Assembly (NCBI GenBank): GCA_022592445.1
Contig: JABYQR010000236.1
Location: forward strand, 1 to 64,000
Reading direction: 5' to 3'
From: Cytidiella melzeri
Taxonomy: Eukaryota; Basidiomycota; Agaricomycetes; Polyporales; Irpicaceae
Length of the DNA: 64,000 nt
Part shown: piece after piece, positions 1 to 10,067 of the stretch
Layout of the letters: each line of letters begins with the position of its first letter
Position numbering within the stretch: position 1 is the first letter of the stretch
Program-made: the position numbers and the translations under genes
Notes under the pieces: generated by a model
What the model was told of the DNA's origin: nothing
What the model saw: the letters and a program-made list of their open reading frames with translations, nothing else
Databases searched by the model: none

Positions 1-1016
1 AATATGCTGCTGCCACACGTCTGCTCTCCGGACACTTGCCTATTGGTGAGTTCAGGGAGCAATTTCATCTTGAGTGCCGCGTGGAATGTGCATGCGGAGC
101 TCCTGAAACCCGAAAGCACTTGCTGGAGGAATGCAATTTGTGGTACCGTGCATGGACATGGAGACCACCTGACCCATATAATGAGGAGGAATTAGCAGCC
201 CTCTTCAATATGGACCAATCTGATTTCCAGAACTGTACACAGGCATTTGGGCAGAATGACCTACTCACATTCCTGATCATGAATCCCATGGCAGGAACAT
301 TTGAATGGGCTTACTTGTTGGATAATCGGACAACAGACTTGGCTGAAGGAAAGCTCAACTCATATGCAGTTACGCGGACGTGGGTAGAGACTAAACTGAA
401 ACAGAAGGTATTTGGTGCATACACCAAATGGGTACCTATCAACTATAACCCCGGAGGATATCGAGTGCTCATGCGCGAGATATGGAAGTCAGGGCATGAG
501 TGGGCCATCCGCGTACTCATACATAAAGGTGAAGCTTCAGAAGAGCAGAAGCGTGATCCAGTGTTGAAGGTGAGAAAGCCAAAGGGGCACATTCCTGCGG
601 CAGATCACCTTGTCAAGGCCGAGGCTGAGGCAAAAGCGAGGTCAGAGAAGGATCAAGTGAAGTTTGTGGAATGGATATTTAAACACCTTACCGACGAACT
701 GGAGTACAAGTCTCCAAATTACAGTTGGCAAGAGCCGTTTAGGGAAAGGCAATATCTTGCTAACGGGATGCCAGCAAATGCACTGGATTTTGGGGAAGAT
801 GAGTTTCGCACCCCCGTGTGGAACAGGGATTCCAACCTAAGTTGCAATGGTCATCATGAGGATGGTGGTGGGGCCAACCCCTTGCTGTCAGAATCTGCGC
901 GGTGGCGAGTGAACCCGAGTCCAGGAGGACGCCTGGATTGTGGGGATCTCACAGATACAGGGTGGGGCTCTCTCTACCCTGAGTCTGGCAGGGAAACCCT
1001 TGGTACCGGAGAGTGA
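1..1016 (+). CDS. 3' end of LINE ORF2 (RNase H C-terminus and tail), 5' cut by window edge
   Basis: The frame is open from the first bases and stops at 1014-1016. The start of the visible protein reads ATRLLSGHLPIGEF, followed by a Cys-His cluster (ECACGAPETRKHLLEEC, about bases 90-140). This order (end of an RNase H domain, then a CxC...HxxxxC zinc motif) is typical of the C-terminus of fungal non-LTR retrotransposon polyproteins. The remaining ~270 residues are a Lys/Glu-rich tail I do not recognise. The true start lies upstream of the window. No internal stop is seen, so this fragment is less decayed than most transposon genes here. The LINE assignment is fairly sure, the clade is not. Confidence 0.7.
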   Translation, partial: YAAATRLLSGHLPIGEFREQFHLECRVECACGAPETRKHLLEECNLWYRAWTWRPPDPYNEEELAALFNMDQSDFQNCTQAFGQNDLLTFLIMNPMAGTFEWAYLLDNRTTDLAEGKLNSYAVTRTWVETKLKQKVFGAYTKWVPINYNPGGYRVLMREIWKSGHEWAIRVLIHKGEASEEQKRDPVLKVRKPKGHIPAADHLVKAEAEAKARSEKDQVKFVEWIFKHLTDELEYKSPNYSWQEPFRERQYLANGMPANALDFGEDEFRTPVWNRDSNLSCNGHHEDGGGANPLLSESARWRVNPSPGGRLDCGDLTDTGWGSLYPESGRETLGTGE

Positions 1017-1455
1017 GAGGGATAATAAGTGCCACGACCTGGCACACTCCAAAAACAGGATTACATTCAGGGGGGAGTATTTTCTTTTTTCTGCGCAGTA
1101 GCGACAACGCGCTTAGACGGGGCTAAGTCATCAGGCCTAGGACATACCACATTCAACCGTCCTGAAAAAACCATCAGAAAGTAGCAGTTGCAGCGGGCAC
1201 TCGCAGCCGCAGGCCATCACGGGGCCGGAAGTCTATATCTCCTTTCCTGTTTCTGCCAAGTACAGGTTGCAACACTCGGGTGGTGCTTGAACACCACTGC
1301 CTTGCTGTCCGGTCCATACCACTCATCCGAGGACTGTATAAATCAACTCACTCTTGGGGCGGGTGCTGGCAGCCGTCCTATGGTTACGGATCACGGTCTC
1401 ACATGTAACTATGTTACGCAAGGACCTTCATAAACTAAGATATAAAAAAGAAAAA
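1017..1455 (+). other. LINE 3' flank, no gene
   Basis: No coding sequence is convincing here. It probably includes the 3' UTR of the LINE ending at 1016. An A-rich stretch at about 1434-1455 (AAACTAAGATATAAAAAAG) may be the remnant of its poly(A) tail. It abuts directly on a truncated LTR. Confidence 0.4.
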
Positions 1456-1663
1456 AGACAGGAGGCGCATCAGCACATCAATTGATAGGCACTGAGAATA
1501 AGTGCCAGAATAGGTGCCTGATAAGCCCCAGATAAGCGCTGGATAAGCGCCTAAATAGACGCCGGATAAGCACTGGATAAGCGCTTGACAAGCGCTTAAA
1601 TATTCCCAATAATACCGTTGCCTGGTAAGGCAAATCTTGTAGAAACATTGAACATCTGTGACA
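1456..1663 (+). repeat. 5'-truncated solo LTR, GCGC-array family (copy 1)
   Basis: This stretch matches the last ~200 bp of the complete LTR at 19667-20400 and the inverted copy at 57953-58652, including the conserved end (CTGGTAAGGCAAATCTTG ... CTGTGACA). It contains the same array of ~12-bp units built on ATAAGCGC/GGCGCC. The 5' two thirds of the LTR are missing and the break is at the A-rich tract next to the LINE, so no target duplication can be paired. Confidence 0.8.
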
Positions 1664-1950
1664 CTTCTGTTACTCATGCGCCCCGTATAACCCACTTTGA
1701 TGAGTAGTTTGGTTACTGTTAACAATTTTCATTAGTAAATTGCTCAGCATACTTACTTTGACAAGTAACTTTGTCATGGGTAACAGTTTTTGCTACTAAT
1801 GTGTTTTGATTACCTACTTTCATAAGTAATCATGTCACTGGTAGCAAATGTTGTGACCAACGTGGTTGAAACACTCATTTTGATGAGTGACTTTCTTACT
1901 TGTAACAACTTTTACTACTAATGTATTTGGACTGCCAAATTCAGTAACTG
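1664..1950 (+). repeat. Degenerate ~61-bp minisatellite, left part
   Basis: About 4.5 diverged tandem units of roughly 61 bp share the pattern CTACTTTGATGAGTAACTTT, then GTTACTGGTAACAACTTTT, then CTACTAATGT. The array resumes at 9819 after the gypsy element: removing the element and one copy of its duplication restores a continuous unit. No coding potential. Confidence 0.8.
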
Positions 1951-1955
1951 ATTTT

Positions 1956-2714
1956 TGTCGTGGATGGCCCGACTAACCCTTAATTTTCGCAATTTACCTC
2001 TTGTTTTTATCTGTAAAACTCCGGGCTGCAGCTCAGTTGCAACCTTCTCTGCATAAACTCCCTTTTCACGTCTATTAAGCGCCCGTGTCACATGGCTTAG
2101 ACGCTCCACACGGTCACATTACTTGCTACTACGTCACACTGGCATGTGACTTAGCTTAAGTAAGACCACATGCCTACAAGCACATGGCTCAGCCCATAGC
2201 TAGGGTTTGACGTCATAGATACTGTCCACATGGGCTCCTTATTGTTCTTTCCCTATTGTTCTCTTTATGGAAGGATGTTCTCACAGGTGTGGGAATGGAA
2301 TACAATAGTTGGTCTCCTTTTAGATAGATTCTCTCACAAGTAGAGTTCTTGGCAAGGTCTAGACAATAGCTATTGTTCTCCTTTAGGTAGTTCTTTTGTT
2401 CCTCGTTCACACGGCTTCTTGCAAAGCCTGCCCTCAACATGGTATGTGTGCAGGTCCCTGAAGTCTATACAAGCAGCTGCATGTACGCTCCTAGCCCCCA
2501 TCTCGACCTCTTGGTCTTTACTGGGCTAGGTAAGCAACACCCCTCTTGTACTACATAGCGAGTAGTGTCAATACTAACTTGGTCTTTACTGGGCTAGCAA
2601 CTTGCATAAAGTCTGATAGCTGGTGAGAGCATTGTGCTTCAAGCCTGCCACCACCTCCTCGTCGATATCCACTTCGTGTCCCTGTCTGTCACGTCGAGCC
2701 TTGTCTCCGTGTCA
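1956..2714 (+). repeat. Gypsy 5' LTR
   Basis: 759 bp, TG...CA ends. Near its 3' part it contains GTCTATACAAGCAGC, a decayed form of the TATA-like GTCTATATAAGCAGC seen in the 3' LTR, and a direct repeat of GGTCTTTACTGGGCTAG (about 2513 and 2582). The sequence directly after it (TTAGGTCGAGGTTG) does not look like a standard tRNA primer site starting TGG, so the priming mode is unresolved. Confidence 0.95.
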
Positions 2715-2860
2715 TTAGGTCGAGGTTGTTGTGAAAACCCTGGGTCCCCCATTCCCACCGTTTGAAAAAGTTTATTCCTGTTTGACGAGTACGTCTCCGG
2801 TCTTCTCATACCGTTGAGCTACACTTACGTCGTCTGTTTCTACCCCCTGCGCGTTGTCTA

Positions 2861-3583
2861 GTGCCTAAGGACACACACCCCCGTTTTCCTAAGAACCTCC
2901 CTACAACTGAGCCTCAGCTCAAGAGGTCTCTTCCATCATCCTTCCTTGACGCTCTTGCTGAAAAGCGTAAGAATGGTCAACCTCATCGTTGGTCTGACAA
3001 AGACCTGGTCACTGTCGCAAAGTACATGTCCAAAAAGCCGCCTGTCAAAGGCATCACCATCACCGTCCCCTCTTACGAAGAGAATCGACAACTTTGCGCT
3101 TCTGCCCGAGCCTACAGAGAACGTGCAGCCGAGGAACGTGCTAGAACTCTTGCCGAGCAACAGACTCACAAGCCGCCTCTTGCTGAGTGGCTAGCCAAGC
3201 TTCCCCCGCCCGCTCCCGCTGCACCCAAACCGGTGTTGATAGACTTTAAGAAGCTATCACCGGTTGACCTCGTTGGCATCTTCAGGCCAAAACTCACTGC
3301 GGTTCGCACCCGCCTACAAGCTCTCACAGAGCTACAAGAACTTCTCAACTGCACAGACCCCGACCATCGTCGCGCGCTACTCCACCTTGTCAACAAAGTC
3401 AATCACTTCCTCAAATGACTTGACGAGCTTGCACCCGTCACAGCCAACCGCGAGTGGCAACTTCTAGACTGGGGTTGCAAAGCAATTGGGAAGGTTTCGT
3501 TTAAGCAGCTTTGCAAGAACTATAGCAAAGTTCTTGCGCAACTTAATGTAGTTAATAACAATAGCTACTTCGAGTGGATCTAG
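2861..3583 (+). pseudogene. Extra ORF ahead of gag in the gypsy element, unknown function
   Basis: The frame is open from 2861 (the visible start is GTG; no nearby ATG) to a TGA at 3416-3418, and continues in the same frame to a TAG near 3583, giving about 240 residues if the TGA is a later mutation. The protein is basic and Pro/Ala-rich in the middle (KLPPPAPAAPKP), with a helical, charged region EENRQLCASARAYRERAAEE before it and a Leu-rich helix after it. I recognise no domain. It lies between the 5' LTR and gag, where most chromoviruses have only leader. It could be an N-terminal extension of gag or a separate protein. Confidence 0.6.
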
Positions 3584-3836
3584 ACAGTCCACAGTTTTGC
3601 CCACCACGCCTTCAGAACCTTTGTTTTTTTATAATTGCATCCATTTCTTTGATCCTATATCGGTCACAGACGACCACTTTTGAGCCAACAAAGGATCATT
3701 CTATGAGTGTGATAACTAACCATGCCCTAATCAATTAAATCAGTTAGACCCCACTGAAGCCATTGAACACGAGTATTACACAGAGACCTACCAACCGCCC
3801 TCCAAAGAAAATCGTTGTCTGATCACCAAAGAAGAC

Positions 3837-5084
3837 ATGGATCCCAACCAGCCCAACGCCACCGCTGCACCTGCTGCCCCTGCTGCCAACCTGAGCCAGC
3901 AAGACGTCTTAAATATGTTGGGGGTCCTGACACAAAGAATGGTGGACCTCACCAATCAGGTATCTGCCTTGGCAGCTGTGCAGGCACCAGCCATTGCCGC
4001 GGCCACGCACACGTCCCGAGAACGGAGTATTGTCGAGAAGTCGGTCTCTTTCAAGGGAAAGACGTCATCAGAAGCAAGGCTTTTCCGGCATGCGTTCATT
4101 ATCTGGGCCCAAAACCAGGGCAAAGCATTCTTCCAACAGGACGCGCAAGGACAGGTCCGGGTGGACAACAATGGCGCGAGGATCTTTGATCCTCACAAAC
4201 TCATCACCAGCGCCCTGTTGTTTATGCAGGACGACACTGCTGACTGGGCTCGCCCTCATATTGAGGAGCTGGCCAGTAGTAAACTAGCTTTTGGCAACAG
4301 CTGGGATACGTTTATCAAGGCTTTCAAGGCCAAATTTGAGCCTATAGATGCCGTCATGGAGGCTAAGACAAAAATAGCCAACATGAAGCAAGGCAATAAG
4401 ACCTTTGCTGCCCACATCTCCGAGTTTGAGACCTGGGCCCCTCGCACTGGCTGGAGCCAGCAGGACCTCTTCGATTGTCTCAAGTTGAGCTTGAGCACCG
4501 AGTACTTGCAACATGTCTCGTACTTTCAAACACGCGCTGCTACCTACAACACTCTCAAGGACCAGTGCAAGGCAGTCGACGCTTAGCTCACCAACTTGCA
4601 AAACAGCACGGGCAAGGTCATGGTGGACAGTTCCTCGGGACATGGCAAGTCCCACCAGCAAGTGTTCCGTGATCCCAATGCGATGGAGATTGACGCGTCC
4701 TGATTCTCTGCCTCGTTTGACTCGCTCTTTGCAGGTCTGGGCAAGCAGGAGATCTTCCAGAAATGGAAGAAGGAGATGAGCAAGCGCTGCTCGGTTTGTG
4801 GATCCGAGAACCACAAAAAGAGGGACTCGAAGCACCCCGATGACCCGGTCTGCAACCACTGCAGTGGCACCGGTCACTGGGAGGCAGTTTGCCTGAAAAG
4901 GCTCCAAGGCGTCCCTAAGGGACAAAAGGTTGCTGCTACCTCGTCAACATCGACAACTACTACTGCAGCCAAGCAAGACGAGTCCAACAACAAGGATGCT
5001 AAAATCGCTGCGCTCAAGGACATGCTTGACATCCAAAAGAAGCAAATGGATGAAATGGCAGCCAAAATCAACGCGGTTTTTTGA
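3837..5084 (+). pseudogene. Gypsy gag (capsid and zinc knuckles) with two stops
   Basis: From ATG 3837 the frame gives an Ala/Pro-rich N-terminus and a capsid-like region (retrotransposon gag pattern: RLFRHAFIIWAQNQG, then WDTFIKAFKAKFEP), followed by two nucleocapsid-type Cys clusters (CSVCGSENHKK and CNHCSGTGHWEAVC, about 4788-4892) and a coiled C-terminus. In-frame stops at 4584-4586 (TAG) and 4701-4703 (TGA) break it; both are explained by single C-to-T changes from CAG and CGA. The frame ends at TGA 5082-5084, overlapping the start of pol in the -1 frame. Confidence 0.88.
5077..5084 (+). promoter_or_regulatory. Candidate -1 frameshift site between gag and pol
   Basis: Six T residues (5077-5082) run directly into the gag stop codon TGA (5082-5084), and pol continues in the -1 frame with a 4-base overlap. 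A homopolymer just before the stop is a typical place for programmed -1 slippage. It is not a perfect X XXY YYZ heptamer, and no downstream pseudoknot was modelled. Confidence 0.4.
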
Positions 5085-8000
5085 AGCGGACTCGTGACAC
5101 AGCTGCAGCTGTGAGTCCCCCAGATACCCTGTCCCTGTCTCCTTCGTTGTCCTCCTCGTCTTCTGCCTCGTCTTCCTCGTGTACAATGTCTACTCCATGC
5201 CCGTCGTCTACTATCTCCTCATGTACCATATTGTCGCTAGGTTGGTTATCTTCTCATTTCCGTGTACATGTACTAGTCAAAGGTCTCAATAGAAGCATCC
5301 GTGTTCCTGCTATGATTGAGTCAGGAGCCACAGCTTTGTTCATCAGTCACCAGTTTGTCAAAAAGCATAAGATTATCCAACACCCTCTTGAAAGGATCAT
5401 CTCTTTACACAACATTGACGGAACTAAGAATAAAGCTGACGGATTAACACACTTTGTTTGCCTTACACTTACAGTCGGAGACCACACAGAAAAGGCAGAG
5501 TTTCTCGTCACGGACTTAGGTCCAGAAGACGTCATTCTTGGGCTACCATGGCTCAAACACGTAAACCCTACTGTCAACTGGGAAAAAGGAGAAATGACAA
5601 TCCTGAGCGGCTCGGAAGAATCTCGTGATGAACCTTTCCAGAAGATTGACGGTAATCGCAAAGAACGTAGGCAGTGGGTCAAAGCCGGAATTATCCAAGA
5701 CACCACTGAAAAAGTCTGGTGTATGGCCGGCTTCACCTACTCTACTAAACTTGCTGCCAAAGCAAATGAAGCTAAAGCTCAGTGCTCCTTCGAAGACATT
5801 GTTCCATCAGAGTATCACAGACATGCTAAAGTCTCCTTTGAGGAAGAGTCTAATCAGCTACCCCAGCATCAGCCCTGGGACCATTCGATTGATCTCAAAC
5901 CAGACGCTCTTGAGACCATCAAATCAAAGGTTTATCCTATGCCCCTGAACGAACAAGCCGAGCTTGACAAGTTCATTCAGGAGAACGTGTCAAAAGGTTA
6001 CATCACGCCTTCTAAGTCTCTGATGGCTTCTACGGTCTTTTTCATCAAAAAGAAGGACAACAAACTCCGACTTATTCAGGACTACCGCAAACTCAACGCC
6101 ATCACTGTAAAGAACCGTTACCCACTACCACTTGCTACCGGCATTATCAACAAGCTCAAGGGTGCAAAAATCTTTACCAAGTTCAATGTTTGTTGGGGAT
6201 ATCTCAATGTCCGAATCAAAGAAGGAGACAAGTACAAAGCGGTGTTCAATACCAACCAAGGACTCTTCAAACCTAAAGTCATGTTCTTTGGTCTCACAAA
6301 CTCACCCGCTACCTTCCAAGCTCTGATGGACAATATCTTTGCCGACCTCGTCGCCGAGGGCAAAGTGGCTGTCTATCTAGATGACATCTTGATTTGGAGT
6401 AACAACCTGATGGAGCATTGCAAGGTTGTCCATGAAGTCCTTGAGAGACTTCAGCAGCATGACCTTTATTTTTGGCCGGAAAAGTGCGAGTTTGAGAAAT
6501 GTGAGCTTGAGTACCTCAGGTTAATCATTCGCGCCGGCAAAGTAGCTATGGATCCTGTCAAAGTCCAAGCAGTTTCTACGTGGCCTACACCCAAGAACCT
6601 CAAAGAAGTCAAAGGATTCATAGGGTTTGCCAACTACTACCGACACTTCATTCAAGACTTCTCAAAGCACGCACGGCCTCTACATGACCTGACAAAGAAG
6701 GATGTACCATTTGTCTAGGGTCCAGCACAACAGACTGCCTTCACGTTGCTAAAGAAGGCCTTTACTACTAAGCCTATCTTGGCGGTCTGGGACCCTGAAC
6801 TCCCTACACGTCTAGAAGTCGATGCTTCAGGTTATGCGACTGGTGAAATTATCTCCCAGAAATCGAAGGAAGATGGATTCTACCACCCCATTGCCTACCG
6901 GTCCGCGTCTATGACTGAAGCAGAGCGTAATTACAAAATCTTTGGTTGAGAGATGTTAGCTATCACCAAAGCTCTCAAAGATTGGCGCCACTACCTTGAG
7001 GGGCTCAAGGAACCGTTTGAGATCTGGACAGATCACGCAAACCTGCAGTACTGGAAGACTGCGCAACACCTCACTCGACGTCAAGCACGTTGGTCATTAC
7101 TTTTGGCTGACTTTGACTTCGTATTGGTACACAAGCCCGGTAGTACCATGATACACACTGATCCTCTCTCTCGTCTTCATTCACACGCTGTCACGGACGA
7201 GGAAGACAACAAGGATCAGGTGGTACTGAAACCGGAACACACCTGGATCCTCGCTACTAGTGCCCTTGCCACTGCTTCTCCGCTCGAATCAAAGATCCGA
7301 GAATGCACGGAACAAGAAGCAGAAGTCGCACAAGCTCTTGCTACCCTTTGAAAGAAGTGTCCTCGCAAACTTGTTGGTGGTTTACTCGAATGGGAAGAGA
7401 GTGACGGGCTCATCTATTACAAGGGAAAACTCTATATCCCTAATAACAAAGAGCTTTGTCACGAAATTGTCAAATCTTGCCATGACACACCCGCGGCTGG
7501 TCATCCGGGAAAACACAGCACCATAGAGCTAGTCTCACGACACTATTGGTGGCCGAAAATGAATGCTTTTGTAGAGACTTACATACTAGGCTGTGATTGC
7601 TGTCAACACTATAAGTCAGCTCCGCACCCTAAAGCAGTACTACAGCCTCAGGAAACTCCAGCCGGACCTTGGGAACACGTCGGAGTAGGTCTCATCACTT
7701 AGCTGTCACCCGCTAAGGGATTCGATTCAATCGCGGTCTACGTTGACCATTACTCAGATCAAATGCACATCATCCCTACTACCACTAAGGTTAACGCTGA
7801 GGGGATTGTCGATCTACACTACAAAGAAGTATTCCAACTTCACGGCATTCCCAAGAAGGTGTTCTCTGACCAAGGACCCCAGTTTGCAGCACACTTCATG
7901 CGTGCACTCTATCACCGCCTAGGCATAGAGACTGGTTTTACGACTGCCTATCATCTGCAAGGAAATGGCAAAGTTGAATGCAAAAACCAGGACATTGAAC

Positions 8001-8890
8001 AGTACCTGCGTCTATTCTGTCAGCAACGACAAGACGACTGGGTCGATCATCTACCGGCGGCTGAGTTTGCACTCAACTCGCAAGTACATGCGGGTAATTC
8101 ACAAACACCGTTTGAAGTCATCTACGGATATCGTTCCGACTTCACCATACCAGTCGGCAAGCAAAGTAATATCCCGTGGCTTGATGAGCACCTTGACAAC
8201 ATGGCTCGAGTACGCAAAGAGACCGAGGCAGCTCTTTGTCTAAGCAAAGAGAAGATGAAGCAACTCTACAAATCTGAGAAGCAATCTCTACCCGTTTTCC
8301 AGGTGGGCGACATGGTCTGGCTGAACGCTAAGAACGTTCAGATCCACCAGGCTACCCCTAAACTTGGTCCTCGACAACTCGGCCCGTACAAGGTCATTGA
8401 ACGCATTGGCAATCTTGATTACAAACTTGATCTACCCAGCTATCTCCGAATCCACCCTGTCTTCCATATCAACCGTATAAGTCCCTGGCACGACAATGGC
8501 AAAGACATACCTTCACCTCCTGATCCTATTGTCATAGAAGGAGAAGAACAGTATGTCGTTGAAAAGGTGATAGACAGCAGGCTACATGGACGTTGGAAGA
8601 AATTGCAATTCCTTGTCACATGGGAAGGGTATTCAGATGGACACAATAGCTGGGAACCAGTAGAAAACCTCGAGAATAGTCAAGAAGCGATTGACAACTT
8701 CTACAAAGCAAGCCCCAGAGCACCCCGGATCATCAAAGCTTCACTCTTTGCGGATCTCCGCTCGCACTTTCGGGAATTCAGTACCCAGACCGACCCCGCT
8801 TTCCTTCGCACGATCTATCCATCTACATACAATCTTAGCTGGGATGAAGGCAAACACATCGGTCTGGATATCTCAAGAACATCACACTGA
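5081..8890 (+). pseudogene. Gypsy pol: protease, RT, RNase H, integrase, chromodomain; four stops
   Basis: One frame (about 1,270 codons) runs through stops at 6716-6718, 6947-6949, 7349-7351 and 7700-7702. In order: Ser-rich leader; aspartic protease with ESGATALFIS (about 5318; Asp of the usual DSG is Glu); RT (about 5930-6600) with YLDDIL intact near 6377, but the usual FDxxxGY is FNVCWGY, losing a catalytic Asp; RNase H ([16 protein letters not shown]); integrase zinc finger (H...CDCC, about 7480-7605) and DDE core with SDQGPQF and NGKVE, where the first Asp appears as Gly (VGVGLIT); GPY/F-like region; C-terminal chromodomain (YVVEKVIDSR, then WEGYSDGHNSWEP, about 8550-8690). The chromodomain places it in the chromoviruses, which target heterochromatin. 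Confidence 0.95.
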
Positions 8891-9054
8891 CAGGTAACGT
8901 TGAGTCAACAACACCAGAAGGGGAGAAACTTCCTAGCATCCTTCTGACTAGACAATCGGGGCAATTCTGCTGAATCCCTGTAGACAGGTAGAAGACCTCT
9001 ATCACCACAGCACAGTGATGCTTTGCGAGGATGCTTGATTTCAGGAGGGGGGAA
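8891..9054 (+). other. Gypsy 3' untranslated region with polypurine tract
   Basis: Non-coding sequence after the chromodomain. AGGAGGGGGGAA (about 9043-9054) directly precedes the 3' LTR and is the plus-strand primer (polypurine tract). Confidence 0.85.
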
Positions 9055-9813
9055 TGTCGTGGATGGCCCGACTAGCCCTTAATTTTCGCAATTTACCTCT
9101 TGTTTTTATCTGTAAAACTCCAGGCTGCAGCTCAGTTGCAACCTTCTCTGCATAAACTCCCTTTTCACGTCTATTAAGCGCCCGTATCACGTGGCTTAGA
9201 TGCTCCACATGGTCACATTACTTGCTACTACATCACACTGGCATGTGACTTAGCTTAAGTAAGCCCACATGGCTACAAGCACATGGCTCAGCCCATAGCT
9301 AGGGTTTGACGTTATAGATACCGTTAACATGGGCTCCTTATTGTTCTTTCCCTATTGTTCTCTTTATGGAAGGATGTTCTCACAGGTGTGGGAATCGAAT
9401 ACAATAGTTGGTCTCCTTTTAGATAGATTCTCTCACAAGTAGAGTTCTTGGCAAGGTCTAGACAATAGCTATTGTTCTCCTTTAGGTAGTTCTTTTGTTC
9501 CTCGTTCACACGGCTTCTTGCAAAGCCTGCCCTCAACATGGTATGTGCGCAGGTCCCTGAAGTCTATATAAGCAGCTACATGTACGCTCCTAGCCCCCAT
9601 CTCGACCTCTTGGTCTTTACTGGGCTAGGTAAGCAACACCCCTCTTGTACTACATAGCGAGTAGTAACAATACTAACTTGGTCTTTACTGGGCTAGCAAC
9701 TTGCATAAAGTCTGATAGCTGGTGAGAGCATTGTGCTTCAAGCCTGCCACCACCTTTTCGTTGTCGTCCACATCGTGTCCCTTTTAGTTGCGTCGAGCTT
9801 CGTCTCCGTGACA
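9055..9813 (+). repeat. Gypsy 3' LTR
   Basis: 759 bp, TGTCGTGG...CCGTGACA, followed by the second copy of the target duplication ATTTT (9814-9818). Contains the TATA-like GTCTATATAAGCAG near 9562 and two copies of GGTCTTTACTGGGCTAG. Confidence 0.95.
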
Positions 9814-9818
9814 ATTTT

Positions 9819-10066
9819 GTGACTGGTAACTTTGCTTACAAATTTGTTTGCATTACTCACTTTCATATGGAATTTGTTATTGGTAAACTTTTGTCACTAG
9901 TGTGCCTGCATTACCCACCTCAATAAGTGAATTTGTTACTTATGTGTTGAGATCAGCCACTGTGATAAGAAAATGTTCTATAGGTAACAACTTTTATCAG
10001 CAACTTGCCCAGAATACTTACTTTAATAAGGAATTTTATTATTGGTAACAGCTATTGTTACTTATG
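9819..10066 (+). repeat. Degenerate ~61-bp minisatellite, right part
   Basis: Four or so further units of the array that begins at 1664 (GTGACTGGTAACTTTGC..., TTATTGGTAAACTTTTGTC..., GGTAACAACTTTTATCAGC...). The array ends exactly where the reverse-transcriptase coding of the minus-strand LINE is cut off. Confidence 0.8.
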
Positions 10067-10067
10067 T

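Larger units (their letters stand above)
1956..9813 (+). mobile_element. Complete Ty3/gypsy chromovirus, degenerate ORFs
   Basis: The element is bounded by two 759-bp LTRs starting TGTCGTGG and ending TGTCA/TGACA, and flanked by a 5-bp duplication ATTTT (1951-1955 and 9814-9818). The order is LTR, an extra 5' ORF, gag, protease-RT-RNase H-integrase-chromodomain, polypurine tract, LTR. The LTRs differ at scattered, mostly transition, sites. Gag and pol carry stops and two catalytic aspartates are replaced, so this copy is dead. Solo LTRs of the same family sit at 13559-14316 and 50893-51688. It is inserted in the 61-bp minisatellite. Confidence 0.97.

Noticed and set aside
2213..2440. 75-aa frame repeated at 9324, 13815 and 51174
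   Set aside because: Lies within the gypsy LTR on the antisense strand and is not conserved as protein.
2715..2735. Primer-binding site for the gypsy element
   Set aside because: The sequence after the 5' LTR lacks the TGG start of a tRNA 3'-end complement, and self-priming could not be shown by reading.
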